Made by a program: the position numbers and the translations under genes. Under the pieces are notes generated by a model that did no database searches, had not been told where the DNA came from, and saw only the letters and a program-made list of their open reading frames with translations. A stretch of DNA of 64,000 nucleotides from Lineus longissimus (taxonomy: Eukaryota > Nemertea > Pilidiophora > Heteronemertea > Lineidae). The stretch lies in contig NC_088325.1 in assembly GCF_910592395.1 (NCBI RefSeq), forward strand, positions 10,666,109-10,730,108, in the 5' to 3' direction. Below, one piece after another: positions 33,905 through 43,325 of this stretch (the stretch's first letter is position 1; the number at the start of each line of letters is the position of its first letter).

Positions 33905-36645
33905 TATGTAAAGTCAAGGACTTGGTGAGCCCCCCTTTAGGTCGGGGGAGCACCCCCGAACCCCCCTACGATAGCGTAACGTTTTTACCCAGTACAATGG
34001 AGGGGAAACCCCCCCAAATCCCCCCCCAAACCCCCCATATTGGGACAATCCATAGTTCCTTCCGACACATTTTTGTTTTGGTAATGTAATACATTGTGAT
34101 TGTCCTTATTCACGGGAATCGGGCGTTTCCAGTGATATACGACACAAATGGGTTGTCCTCATGCATTCACTTTGGAAACGCATTTTAAAATATATGTTAC
34201 GTCCTGTTAATGGGGCACGTCATCATCGCGTACATTTGGGAAAAACTCCCTAACGAGACCGGAGCAGACGGCTGAAAGTAGTTCATTTATTGGCCGTTAG
34301 GGTGCAGTATGTCGCTCACCCGAATTTTTCACGCAACTTTTGCTAATTAGAGCTAGTTCTAGTTTGTAATTCATTTTGATACTTCAGATTTGGGTAGTAA
34401 ACCAAAATAACTTAGTCGTCAGTGTGGTTTTAAGCAGGAAAAACGTATTTGTTTTTCTTAAAGTGCCTTTTTTGGACGGGTGTGTGCGATTGTTTTGTTT
34501 ATGTCACGTGACCTCGACCATGTCGCCACAAAATTGAAATAAACCACCTTTTTCTGTCATTATTTAGGGCAGATATTTCTATAATAAAAATATTAATATA
34601 AATGGCCAATTTCTTAGGCATATGTAGCGAATTCCCATGAAGATTTAAATTAATTTTAATTTAATTTAAATTAATTTCAACCAATGGGATAGCAACCACC
34701 ACCGGAAGATCGCGGAGAAATCGTAAACTCAACGGAGTTAATTCAGAAAAAAAAAAATTGTTTGTAGGATATACTATAGTTAGTCTCTTTATTTCTCATC
34801 ATTCATTATATACTCCCGCACACACGTGTATCCTAAGAGCCCCTCCTAAGAGGGGGGCTTATTATGTAAAGTCAAGGACTTGGTGAGCCCCCTTTAGGTC
34901 GGGAGAGCACCCCCGAACCCCCCAACGATAGCGTAACGTTTTTACCCAGTACAATGGAGGGGAAACCCCCCCCCCAAAAAACCCCATGTTGGGACCATCC
35001 ATAGTTCCTTCCGACACATTTTTGTTTTGGTAATGTAATACATTGTGATTGTCCTTATTCACGGGAATCGGGCGTTTCCAGTGATATACGACACAAATGG
35101 GTTGTCCTCATGCATTCACTTTGGAAACGCATTTTAAAATATATGTTACGTCCTGTTAATGGGGCACGTCATCATCGCGTACATTTGGGAAAAACTCCCT
35201 AACGAGACCGGAGCAGACGGCTGAAAGTAGTTCATTTATTGGCCGTTAGGGTGCAGTATGTCGCTCACCCGAATTTTTCACGCAACTTTTGCTAAATAGA
35301 GCTAGTTCTAGTTCGTAATTCATTTTGATACTTCAGATTTGGGTAGTAAACCAAAATAACTTAGTCGTCAGTGTGGTTTTAAGCAGGAAAAACGTATTTG
35401 TTTTTCTTAAAGTGCCTTTTTTGGACGGGTGTGTGCGATTGTTTTGTTTATGTCACGTGACCTCGACCATGTCGCCACAAAATTGAAATAAACCACCTTT
35501 TTCTGTCATTATTTAGGGCAGATATTTCTATAATAAAAATATTAATATAAATGGCCAATTTCTTAGGCATATGTAGCGAATTCCCATGAAGATTTAAATT
35601 AATTTTAATTTAATTTAAATTAATTTCAACCAATGGGATAGCAACCACCACCGGAAGATCGCGGAGAAATCGTAAACTCAACGGAGTTAATTCAGAAAAA
35701 AAAAAAATTGTTTGTAGGATATACTATAGTTAGTCTCTTTATTTCTCATCATTCATTATATACTCCCGCACACACGTGTATCTTAAGAGCCCCTCCTAAG
35801 AGGGGGGCTTATTATGTAAAGTCAAGGACTTGGTGAGCCCCCTTTAGGTCGGGAGAGCACCCCCGAACCCCCCAACGATAGCGTAACGTTTTTACCCAGT
35901 ACAATGGAGGGGAAACCCCCCCCCCAAAAAAAACCCCCATGTTGGGACCATCCATAGTTCCTTCCGACACATTTTTGTTTTGGTAATGTAATACATTGTG
36001 ATTGTCCTTATTCACGGGAATCGGGCGTTTCCAGTGATATACGACACAAATGGGTTGTCCTCATGCATTCACTTTGGAAACGCATTTTAAAATAGCTGTT
36101 AATGGGGCACGTCATCATCGCGTACATTTGGGAAAAACTCCCTAACGAGACCGGAGCAGACGGCTGAAAGTAGTTTATTTATTGGCCGCTAGGGTGCAGT
36201 ATGTCGCTCACCCGAATTTTTCACGCAACTTTTGCTAAATAGAGCTAGTTCTAGTTTGTGATTTATTTTGATACTTCAGATTTGGGCAGTAGACCAATAT
36301 AACTGAGTCGTCAGTGTGGTTTTAAGCAGGAAAAACGTATTTGTTTTTCTTAAAGTGCCTTTTTTGGACGGGTGTGTGCGATTGTTTTGTTTATGTCACG
36401 TGACCTCGACCATGCCGACACAAAATTGAAATAAACCACCGTTTTCTGTCATTATTTAGGACGGATATTTCTCTAATAAAAATATTAATATAATTGGCCA
36501 ATTTCTTAGGCATATGTAGCGAATTCCCATGAAGATTTAAATTAATTTAAATTTAATTTAAATTAATTTCAACCAATGGGATAGCAACCACCACCGGAAG
36601 ATCGCAGAGAAATCGTAAACTAAACGGAGTTAATTCAGAAAAAAA
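33905..36645. repeat. ~950-bp unit, three tandem copies
   Basis: Units begin ATGTAAAGTCAAGGACTTGG at 33905, 34864 and 35814 (spacings 959 and 950). Units 1 and 2 are almost identical. Unit 3 has small differences, lacks a TATGTTACGTC stretch near 36092 and stops short, without the terminal stem. Each full unit ends with a GC-rich stem-loop (AAGAGCCCCTCCTAAGAGG, then GGGGCTT) just before the next start. There are internal C/G inverted blocks and an AATTTAAATTAATT palindrome, and no coding capacity. Confidence 0.95.
34840..34864. other. GC-rich stem-loop at the unit junction
   Basis: AGCCCCTCCTAAGAGGGGGG then CTTATTATG. The stem AGCCCCTC/GAGGGGGGCT ends 5 bp before the next unit start. The same sequence is at about 35788-35814. 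A comparable CACCCCTACCTAAAGGGGG stem ends the relatives at 37720 and 42620. Confidence 0.7.
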
Positions 36646-36673
36646 CCAAAAAAATCAATTGTGGTCTTGTCTC

Positions 36674-37216
36674 CATTTACACTACATTTTGGGTCAATAT
36701 AGTGAAAAATTTGAATGTGCTCAAATCACTCTAATTCATTTAGAATATTGTATTGCTGATGATTTAAGGTCAAAACAAGCTAAAATAATGAGAATAAAAC
36801 TTAATTTGACCCAAATAAGAGTCAACCTAACCCCGGTCTAAGTTCGGTTTCATTTTTACAAGTCTTGTTGTGTTGCCATTCATTCTGTAATTTCTTTGAA
36901 ACTACTTAGGCCTTGATTCTGAAAGTTGTGCCCTAAGCAGCAAAGATAAATCACATCCTAAATTTTCAGCTCCATAGCTTGCTTATTCTGGCCAGGGCAG
37001 GTCTTTGAATTTGGTGCTGTTGGCTGCAAAATCATGACTTTTTGTCGATTTTGTCCTCTTTCGTCGCTTTGGCACAGTTGTACCACTCTTTGAAATGTCT
37101 CTCATTTCTCCAAAAATGTCCAGATATGACTTTCCTTTGGTGGAGAGTTGTGGGATGTCATCTACATAAGTTTGAAAAAATTCTCAAAATGTTAACCCCT
37201 GAAATGTACCTTCATT
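36674..37216. other. 543-bp spacer bounded by CATT inside the composite insertion
   Basis: Unique sequence, with one 60-codon frame at 36659-36841 and no domain. CATT is at both ends (36674-36677, 37213-37216). Confidence 0.7.
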
Positions 37217-37740
37217 GAGACAAGACCACTTATGAATATTCATAGGTTGGAGGGTCGAGGCCTATCAATTAGACGAGTGCATGTTTTTAACTCTCAAGTA
37301 CATATTTGGAGAGGTATTGAAAAAATATTTGTTGTGGCAAGTCTACAGATAAAAAGAAATTATTTGATGAAACAATTAATGTCGAATTTTGCTAATTGTG
37401 TAATAGGGGCGTGTTTTGAGTTTTTTCTGCCAGTTGGCTGAAAAGAGTGGAAATATCAAAGTCTGTCTAATTTGTCGATTATCCAAAAATTTCCGTGGTC
37501 AATCACCAGTTTATTTTTCACCATTTACTTGCCCGACTGTCTGGAATAACATAATCTAAATTTCAGATTCACAACCGAACGCAGTATTTGATGCGTCGCG
37601 GTCAAACATTGACAATTTAACTGCTAAAAGGCTTAAACAATCAATTGTGGTCTTGTCTCATACAGAGAATTTCTAATGGAAATGCACTAATTCCTTCACG
37701 CATGTATAGCTTGCGCACCCCTACCTAAAGGGGGTGTATT

Positions 37741-38930
37741 AGGGGGGGGATAGGCTTCACGTTACTCCGCCAAACTCTAAAATATTCTGCAGCGGAAATC
37801 TCTTGTTTTTTACCACACCCAGACAAATGGCTATTAAGCAGACGTTGCCTACTTCATCCGTAGCAACAGGCAGAGACAAAATGGCTGTCATGATGATTTG
37901 ATTTCAAAATCATTTCGAAACAGTGCCTTGGTATTTTTCCATCCTTGAACGTTTACTCCTGTTTTGATGAACACATCCTTCAAGATCGTTCTGAAATCTT
38001 TATTACTTCGTTCATTTGAAACGTCCAGTAGAATAGTTTGTTTTCCTCGGGATCAAGCAAGAGGTCATTCCTATGACCGATATATCAAGTCGAGTGGGAA
38101 AGACTGTATTATTTCCCGCGGAGAAAGGAAATATGTCGAACCATAAACGATGAATACGTGTTGTGATTAAACTCTTTGAAATACACGACTTGTATTAAAG
38201 TTTATGGTTTCTGAATATGAACGCGGTGATGATTTATTCAAATTGCTACATGAAGATAATTTAATGTCGGCATATATAGGCTATATATGTATACCATGCT
38301 TAGTATGTGTGATGTCAAATGTGTCAAGAGAATGAAAAGATGAGATGATCATAATCTAGAATGTTTATCACACGACTATAACAAAACTTAGAGGAGTGTT
38401 ATCTGAGGATTTGAATTTGCATTCCTATAAAACAGCATGTCAAAAGGTCAGACTCTGCGTAATAAGTCACATCGAGGTATGTCTATTGAGGCGATGCATG
38501 ATCATACAAGTTTAAACCGAAGTAAATAAAAGGGTGTTTTCGCAACTTGACTCAAAACAGGTTTACGCACGTAGGCGTTTGCTCTTTGTTGTTGTTTTTT
38601 GCAGACGCGAAGTGTGTGTACACCTCCGGTCAAAAGTAAATGAATACGTGAAATTTCCATATGATATCTCCTAAAATATACACTACCAACAAAAAATTGG
38701 GAACACTTACGCCACATGTACAGTGCATTTTTTATTCCGTATAAAAGTATGGTTTGGCTGAGTATCACAGTTTGGTATAGGCTTTTACAAATACCACATC
38801 AAAATGTCCATTTCAAGAAAAGTCTTGTCAATTAGCACGTATGATTATTACCCCTAACAAACACAAATTCCACACCTCTTGAATGACCGTTATATGCCAT
38901 TCAAAATTGTTTGAGTGAATCGAAGATGGA
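37741..38930. other. Intergenic, with an inverted dispersed repeat
   Basis: 37840-37968 is the inverted partner of 13992-14112. Around 38630-38720, CACCTCCGGTCAAAAGT and ACACTACCAACAAAAAATTG resemble Tc1-type terminal sequences but stand alone. No gene was seen. Confidence 0.5.
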
Positions 38931-38939
38931 CATTGGGTT

Positions 38940-39012
38940 GGCGATACCAGTTAGTCTAATGGTTGTACCATTCGCCTTTGCATCAGTATCTGTAAGGGTT
39001 CAAGATAGGCAG
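38940..39012 (+). other. tRNA-like sequence, possible SINE head
   Basis: TTAGTCTAATGG fits a polymerase III A box and GGGTTCAAG, about 45 bp on, fits most of a B box. A full cloverleaf could not be paired by eye, so this is at best a tRNA relic or SINE. Confidence 0.25.
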
Positions 39013-39755
39013 ATACGGGTTTTATTTTAATACGATTTCTTTCATTGGAGATCGTCAATAGACCTAACAAAACCACACCATAGGCCTAACCACTAATTAG
39101 AAGTTAGGTCACAAGTGATCAGTTGATTCGCAATGCCAACCACTGTTCATCAGCTTACCACGACCTCGAAGTTATCTCATATAGCTATTGAACAGTTTGT
39201 CTTTTACTTCGCTTTGCTGGCAACTTTCCAATTTGGCAAACTAACCAACAATTAACTTAGTATCGTATCTAGATTACCCCGAAATTCCTTTGCGAAGTAA
39301 CCATTCATCGACTAAGTGCCGGTAGATAGAGATTGTTCGTATAGTTGACGTCAATGATTGAAAGAACGGGAAAGAAAGGAAACTGAATTCTTTGATGAAT
39401 TATTGACAGACGTGAAGCATGATATCTATTGAATACCTCTTCGTATAACGCACGTCCCTTTCGTTTTGTCTTGTTAAAATAGGTATCTGTCATCAGTGTT
39501 CGGTTTGTTGTGCGGATATGTATTTACTATGAACTCAATGCATGCCAACTGGTTGCTAACTGGGAATGTCCCCGTTTACGGAAGGGGGGGGGACTGGTTA
39601 TGCTTTTAGTGTATGTAGGCCACAAACGAAAACACCCTACGCTTGCAATAGCCTACACAATATATGAACAGTTTGTCTTTACTTTGACGACTACCATTAA
39701 CTTGGATTAGTTAACTTCCTACGTCAAACACTGCAGCAGCAATCTGTTTGAGTCT

Positions 39756-39971
39756 TAAAGGGACAATATAGGCAGCAGCTAGGCAGGCAAGATAAAGTTA
39801 CACAAAGTCGCCAATAGGGGTCTCTCACATCTCACAGTACGTCGAAATGATTCACCTTTGTACGAGGAATATATTTAGTACTGAATCTGACATGACGGCC
39901 CTCACTGTGTATATTAATCACCTGAAGATGGCCAAATTAGCCCCTCTGCTCCTGCCTATAGTCCCCCTTTA
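39756..39971. mobile_element. MITE, TTAAAGGGGGACTATAGGCAG family, full copy, reversed
   Basis: Reverse orientation to 12632-12847 and nearly complete: GGACAATATAGGCAGCAGCT start, CGCCAATAGGGGTCTCTCAC, CCTGAAGATGGCCAAATTAG, then CTGCCTATAGTCCCCCTTTA end. Confidence 0.92.
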
Positions 39972-40545
39972 ATGACAAGATGCATTTAATTTAAGAAACA
40001 TACACAAATAGGCCTATCTAGGCTAGCAGGTGGAAAATTCAATCATCATTTCACCACAAAGAGCTGCTTCTGTCAGCAGATATGAGACAGCTACCGAGGC
40101 GGGCGGGGACTATTTCTTGTGGGACCTTGTGGTTCAGCGTCTCCAAGGAATTCTATTTTTAGAGTCCAATGGGGGGGGGCTGTACTGGCTAAAACCTGTC
40201 ACTTTCAGAGAACGGGGGAGGGGGTTTGGGGGACTCATCCCCCAATGTACTGGCTAAATATGTCAGAAGGACGGGGGTTTGGGGGAGCTCCCCCATGTCA
40301 AACAGTTGTGTGAGTTCACTAGAGCTTGCTCTTAACATACTCTAGTCTCGGCTTTTTATGGTGGGTTTGCAATATGCAGGCCATTCCCCTTCACAAATTA
40401 CGTAGAGCATGGTTACTCACAGCTTTTGTGATGAAACGGCCAATCAGATGGCGGAGCAATTCCGAAGTGTGCTATGGTCGATTTCGCGGTTATGCTAAAC
40501 ACTCAGGCAGTTTGTTGAATCGCTCCAATGAAAGAGATCTGACCT
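39972..40545. other. No gene seen
   Basis: Contains G-rich and C-rich bits at 40170-40295 similar to those of the 32-36 kb units. No gene was recognised. Confidence 0.5.
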
Positions 40546-40878
40546 ATGAGCAGTTCCGAAGTTCCAGTGTCAATGGTATTTCCAAAATTGGGTCCGGGGT
40601 GGTTTTTTGAATTGTTTGTTGTCAACATTGTGAGCAATGCCTGTGCCTGTGGTGCCGTGAGTCACCAGGTTATCGAAAATGGATTCGAGGCAGCTTTACG
40701 CCAAGGCCAGGTCGAGGCTGGACCACTTCCACAACTTGACGAAGAACATGCAGATGGAATTGAGTTCATGGCCATGCTAGATGATGAAGTGGATCAGGCC
40801 TATAGTGCTCTGCAGGATGCGAGAGAACACGGACTGTGCCTTTGTACTGTCTGTGTCAACATTAGTTGTCCACCATAA
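40546..40878 (+). CDS. ORF of 110 aa, unrecognised, ends inside a MITE
   Basis: Starts with ATG. A hydrophobic, cysteine-bearing first third (FFELFVVNIVSNACACGAV) is followed by a helical acidic part (PLPQLDEEHADGIEFMAML, DDEVDQAYSALQDAREHG) and CLCTVCVN. The last two codons and the TAA stop belong to the inverted repeat of the foldback element at 40870. The acidic helix looks like real protein. No domain is recognised, and this may be one exon or a relic. Confidence 0.35.
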   Translation: MSSSEVPVSMVFPKLGPGWFFELFVVNIVSNACACGAVSHQVIENGFEAALRQGQVEAGPLPQLDEEHADGIEFMAMLDDEVDQAYSALQDAREHGLCLCTVCVNISCPP

Positions 40879-41107
40879 ATCACCTTCGTGGCACTTATTT
40901 ACCCAACAAATCTCTAAAAACTTCCCCATAATAATCTCTGATTTTTAAACCTGCATTCAGTGGTATTTCAACAGAACTACCATGTTTTGCTGCAATGAAA
41001 TGCAGAAAAATACTACTGAATGCAGGTTTCCCAAATCTGAATTTGATTTTGTGGAAGTTTTTAGATAAGAATGGGTAAATAAGCGCCATGAAGCCGATTT
41101 ATGGTGG
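40870..41107. mobile_element. 238-bp foldback MITE, CCACCATAAAT ends
   Basis: The two halves are inverted copies: CCACCATAAATC / GATTTATGGTGG ends, GGCACTTATTTACCC / GGGTAAATAAGCGCC, ATCTCTAAAAACTTCC / GGAAGTTTTTAGAT and AACCTGCATTCAGT / ACTGAATGCAGGTT. No clear duplication of flanking bases. Confidence 0.9.
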
Positions 41108-42030
41108 GTAACTAATTTTGACCCAGACAGAAGCCTGAATATCTAAGCAGATCCATGACGTCGACTTATGTCATGACGTCAGTCACATTGGCAAGAGGAA
41201 AAACCATTGTTGTTTTCGGCCGTTATACAACATCGTCGCTGCATGTGCTTACTGTGTACATTACCGAGTGACGTACTGCACATCTTAGCAATCTATGGGT
41301 AATAAGGTTCACGTTGGTTCACGTTGGCTTTTGTCCTTAGCGACGTTTGACGTGTTTAGAAAAAAATGGCCTGTGTTGAAACGTGTAAACAGGTTCCCCA
41401 ATCATCCCCCTGGATCTATCTATCTATCTCATTTCTTGTTTACCTCGATGCGAAAAGTTCAATTCTGAATTGAGACTGTAGTCATTTCCTATGTTTAGAG
41501 AAAAATGCACCAAACGTTGCAATTTTAAGGAAAATTTAGACACCCAGGCAGTTTATGGTTCATACTCAGAATGTAAAATTCGCGCATTTCTTTTGCGACA
41601 CCCTGCATTATAGCATTACTTTTATTTATCGTAATAGCAGTGTGAAGTAAAACTTTCAATATTACAAACTGTATCAATTTCGGTCATACATTGAACATTA
41701 AAAGATTGGATGTAATGAACCATAACTTTCCCTGTGGCTCAATCAATTTCACAAGAACCGCGTCCCATGCTAGCAGTCACACGATTCAAATGTGAATGAC
41801 AGACGTTTATGGCTGGCGGGAGTGGACAAATATCTGAATTAAGGGTCGGGATAAATCAGATTGGCTTTAATAGAGATATCAAACTATGTCAAATAATTCT
41901 GAAATAAAGAAACTGAAATAAACGAATGCAGTAAGAAAATAAAGTAGACCTCTGAGGTATATTATCACATCAAAATCGTTTTTGTAAGTACCATGAAACC
42001 TTCTGAAAATTTGAGTTGAATGTTTTCGAC
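41108..42030. other. No gene seen
   Basis: Short open frames only. The right part probably belongs to the Tc1-type element that ends at 42061. Confidence 0.45.
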
Positions 42031-42061
42031 CCAGGTGTATGTAAACTTCTGACCTCAACTG
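42031..42061. mobile_element. Terminal repeat of a Tc1-type element
   Basis: Complement of the classical Tc1 end: CTCAACTGTA at the tip, then TGTAAACTTCTGAC and CCCAGGTGTA inward. It abuts TATATATTGG of host repeat Y, so it appears inserted at a TA there. The other end and a transposase were not found. Confidence 0.7.
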
Positions 42062-42645
42062 TATATATTGGCAAAAAAAGTCAATAACAATAATTTTTCT
42101 CGCTAATTTGCACGCGCAGTGGGCAGTCAAGTGCATGTCAGATGGTACGAAAAGCGTATTTGCATTATTCTGATCATATTGTATTGTTGATTTAGTGTGA
42201 TTTCGAGAAAAACTGAAGAAACACGTCTTGGCAACAGTTACCAGGCGAGCGCGCGCGTGTGTGGAATATACTATATGTCACGTGACCTCGGCAAAATTGA
42301 AACAAAACGTCGGCATTTTTGTGAGTAATGCGTGATTTAGGCGGCAGTTTTTCTAATTAGAAGACAAATAAATGTTTCCTGATTTTTTAGGCATGTGTCG
42401 GGGAAAGGCCCTCCGAACCCCCCCAAAATTGAAATTAATTCTTGAAAATTGAAAATCAGCCAATGGGACGCGACCTACCGATGCGCTGGTGCGACGCACA
42501 GACACATGAAACTACCCCGCATATTTATCAGCGCCGACCAAAAAGTTTTGTTTCAAGCTATACAGAGAATTTCTAATAATATAAATGCACTAATTCCTTC
42601 ACGCATGTATAGCTTACGCACCCCTACCTAAAGGGGGGGGGGGTG
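42062..42645. repeat. Host repeat Y: second copy of X with the empty site
   Basis: Matches 33314-33837 plus 37660-37740 without the 3.8-kb insertion. It reads TTTCAAGCTATACAGAGAAT across the junction (about 42550-42570). It ends CGCACCCCTACCTAAAGGGG, followed by the third 180-bp unit. Confidence 0.92.
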
Positions 42646-42649
42646 TTTT

Positions 42650-42815
42650 AGTTTTTACTGTCGGGTTAACTAGTTCCCGGACGACCCTTGACCGTGTCCT
42701 GGTTTCTGCCAACGATCGCTATTATAAAAAAAAAGATTTTTTTTCTCTGTTTCTTATTCGTCATTGTTTTCGCAACAGATCATATATCGTCACGTTTGAG
42801 TACGATCATGACAGT
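42650..42815. repeat. Third copy of the 180-bp unit
   Basis: TTTTTACTGTCGGGTTAACT, GTGTCCTGGTTTCTGCCAAC and GAGTACGATCATGACA match the pair at 32061-32408, with a few substitutions. Confidence 0.9.
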
Positions 42816-43087
42816 CTGCATAGATGGTCAATAGCGTAAGTGGTGAATGGGAAATATTTATAGAGGACGATCCGCATCGCAATGACACCTGGTCTCCATT
42901 ATTTTCGATTTGCATAACACCAGCGGGCGATTCGGATTGGTTAATTCACCTATTCCATTCCACGCTATGTGTGATTACTTTCAAACAATTTACACGTACA
43001 CGTATACGGTAATTCATGGAAATAGGTCTGAAGAGATGGATGGCACGGTTTGAAATAGATCGATTGATCGGTCACGCCGTGTTTTGT

Positions 43088-43134
43088 CACGTGGGATGCG
43101 CTGCCATGACATCCTCTGACGTTGCTATGGCAAC
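43088..43134 (+). promoter_or_regulatory. E-box and RFX X-box upstream of the Ig gene
   Basis: CACGTG at 43088-43093 and GTTGCTATGGCAAC at 43121-43134. The latter fits the X-box consensus GTHNYYATRRNAAC at every position and is almost palindromic. It lies 131 bp before the start codon. RFX factors act on ciliary and some immune genes in animals; use here is inference. Confidence 0.4.
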
Positions 43135-43264
43135 TTTTGAACGAGCTTGGGTGGGGACGCTATCCGGGATTCTTTTAACGGGAAAATCGTGCGGCCCAAG
43201 TTTGTCGAACGCAAGGCTTTGAACGAAGAGGACCGATTTTGTAGTTTATCGTTAATTTGCCAAG

Positions 43265-43325
43265 ATGGAGACAAGAGTAGCACTTTTTGCGGTAGCTCTT
43301 TCGCTGATGGTTGGACTGGCATTGG
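43265..43325 (+). CDS. Ig gene exon 1: signal peptide
   Basis: ATG in good context (CAAGATGG) starts METRVALFAVALSLMVGLAL, followed directly by G|GTAAGT. Coding length is 61 nt, phase 1, the usual phase before Ig exons. The link to exon 2 across a 6971-bp intron rests on phase and on the lack of another signal exon nearby. Confidence 0.75.

Larger units (their letters stand above)
33838..37659. mobile_element. 3.8-kb composite insertion with GAGACAAGACCAC ends and ATAC duplication
   Basis: The left end GAGACAAGACCAC (33838-33850) and right end GTGGTCTTGTCTC (37647-37659) are perfect inverted repeats. ATAC flanks both (33834-33837, 37660-37663), and the empty site is seen at 42550-42560. Inside are two more ends facing the other way: GTGGTCTTGTCTC (36661-36673) followed by CATT, and CATT followed by GAGACAAGACCAC (37217-37229). 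So there are two element copies, 33838-36673 and 37217-37659, around a 543-bp spacer bounded by CATT on both sides. Copy 1 holds the tandem array; copy 2 is a 443-bp form. Both share GAGTTTTTTCTGCCAGTTGG and end ATCAATTGTGG. No transposase is encoded. Confidence 0.88.

Noticed and set aside
34862-36015. Two near-identical 66-67-codon minus-strand frames (34862-35062, 35812-36015)
   Set aside because: They are copies of the same piece of the 950-bp tandem unit and change frame with the length of a C run.
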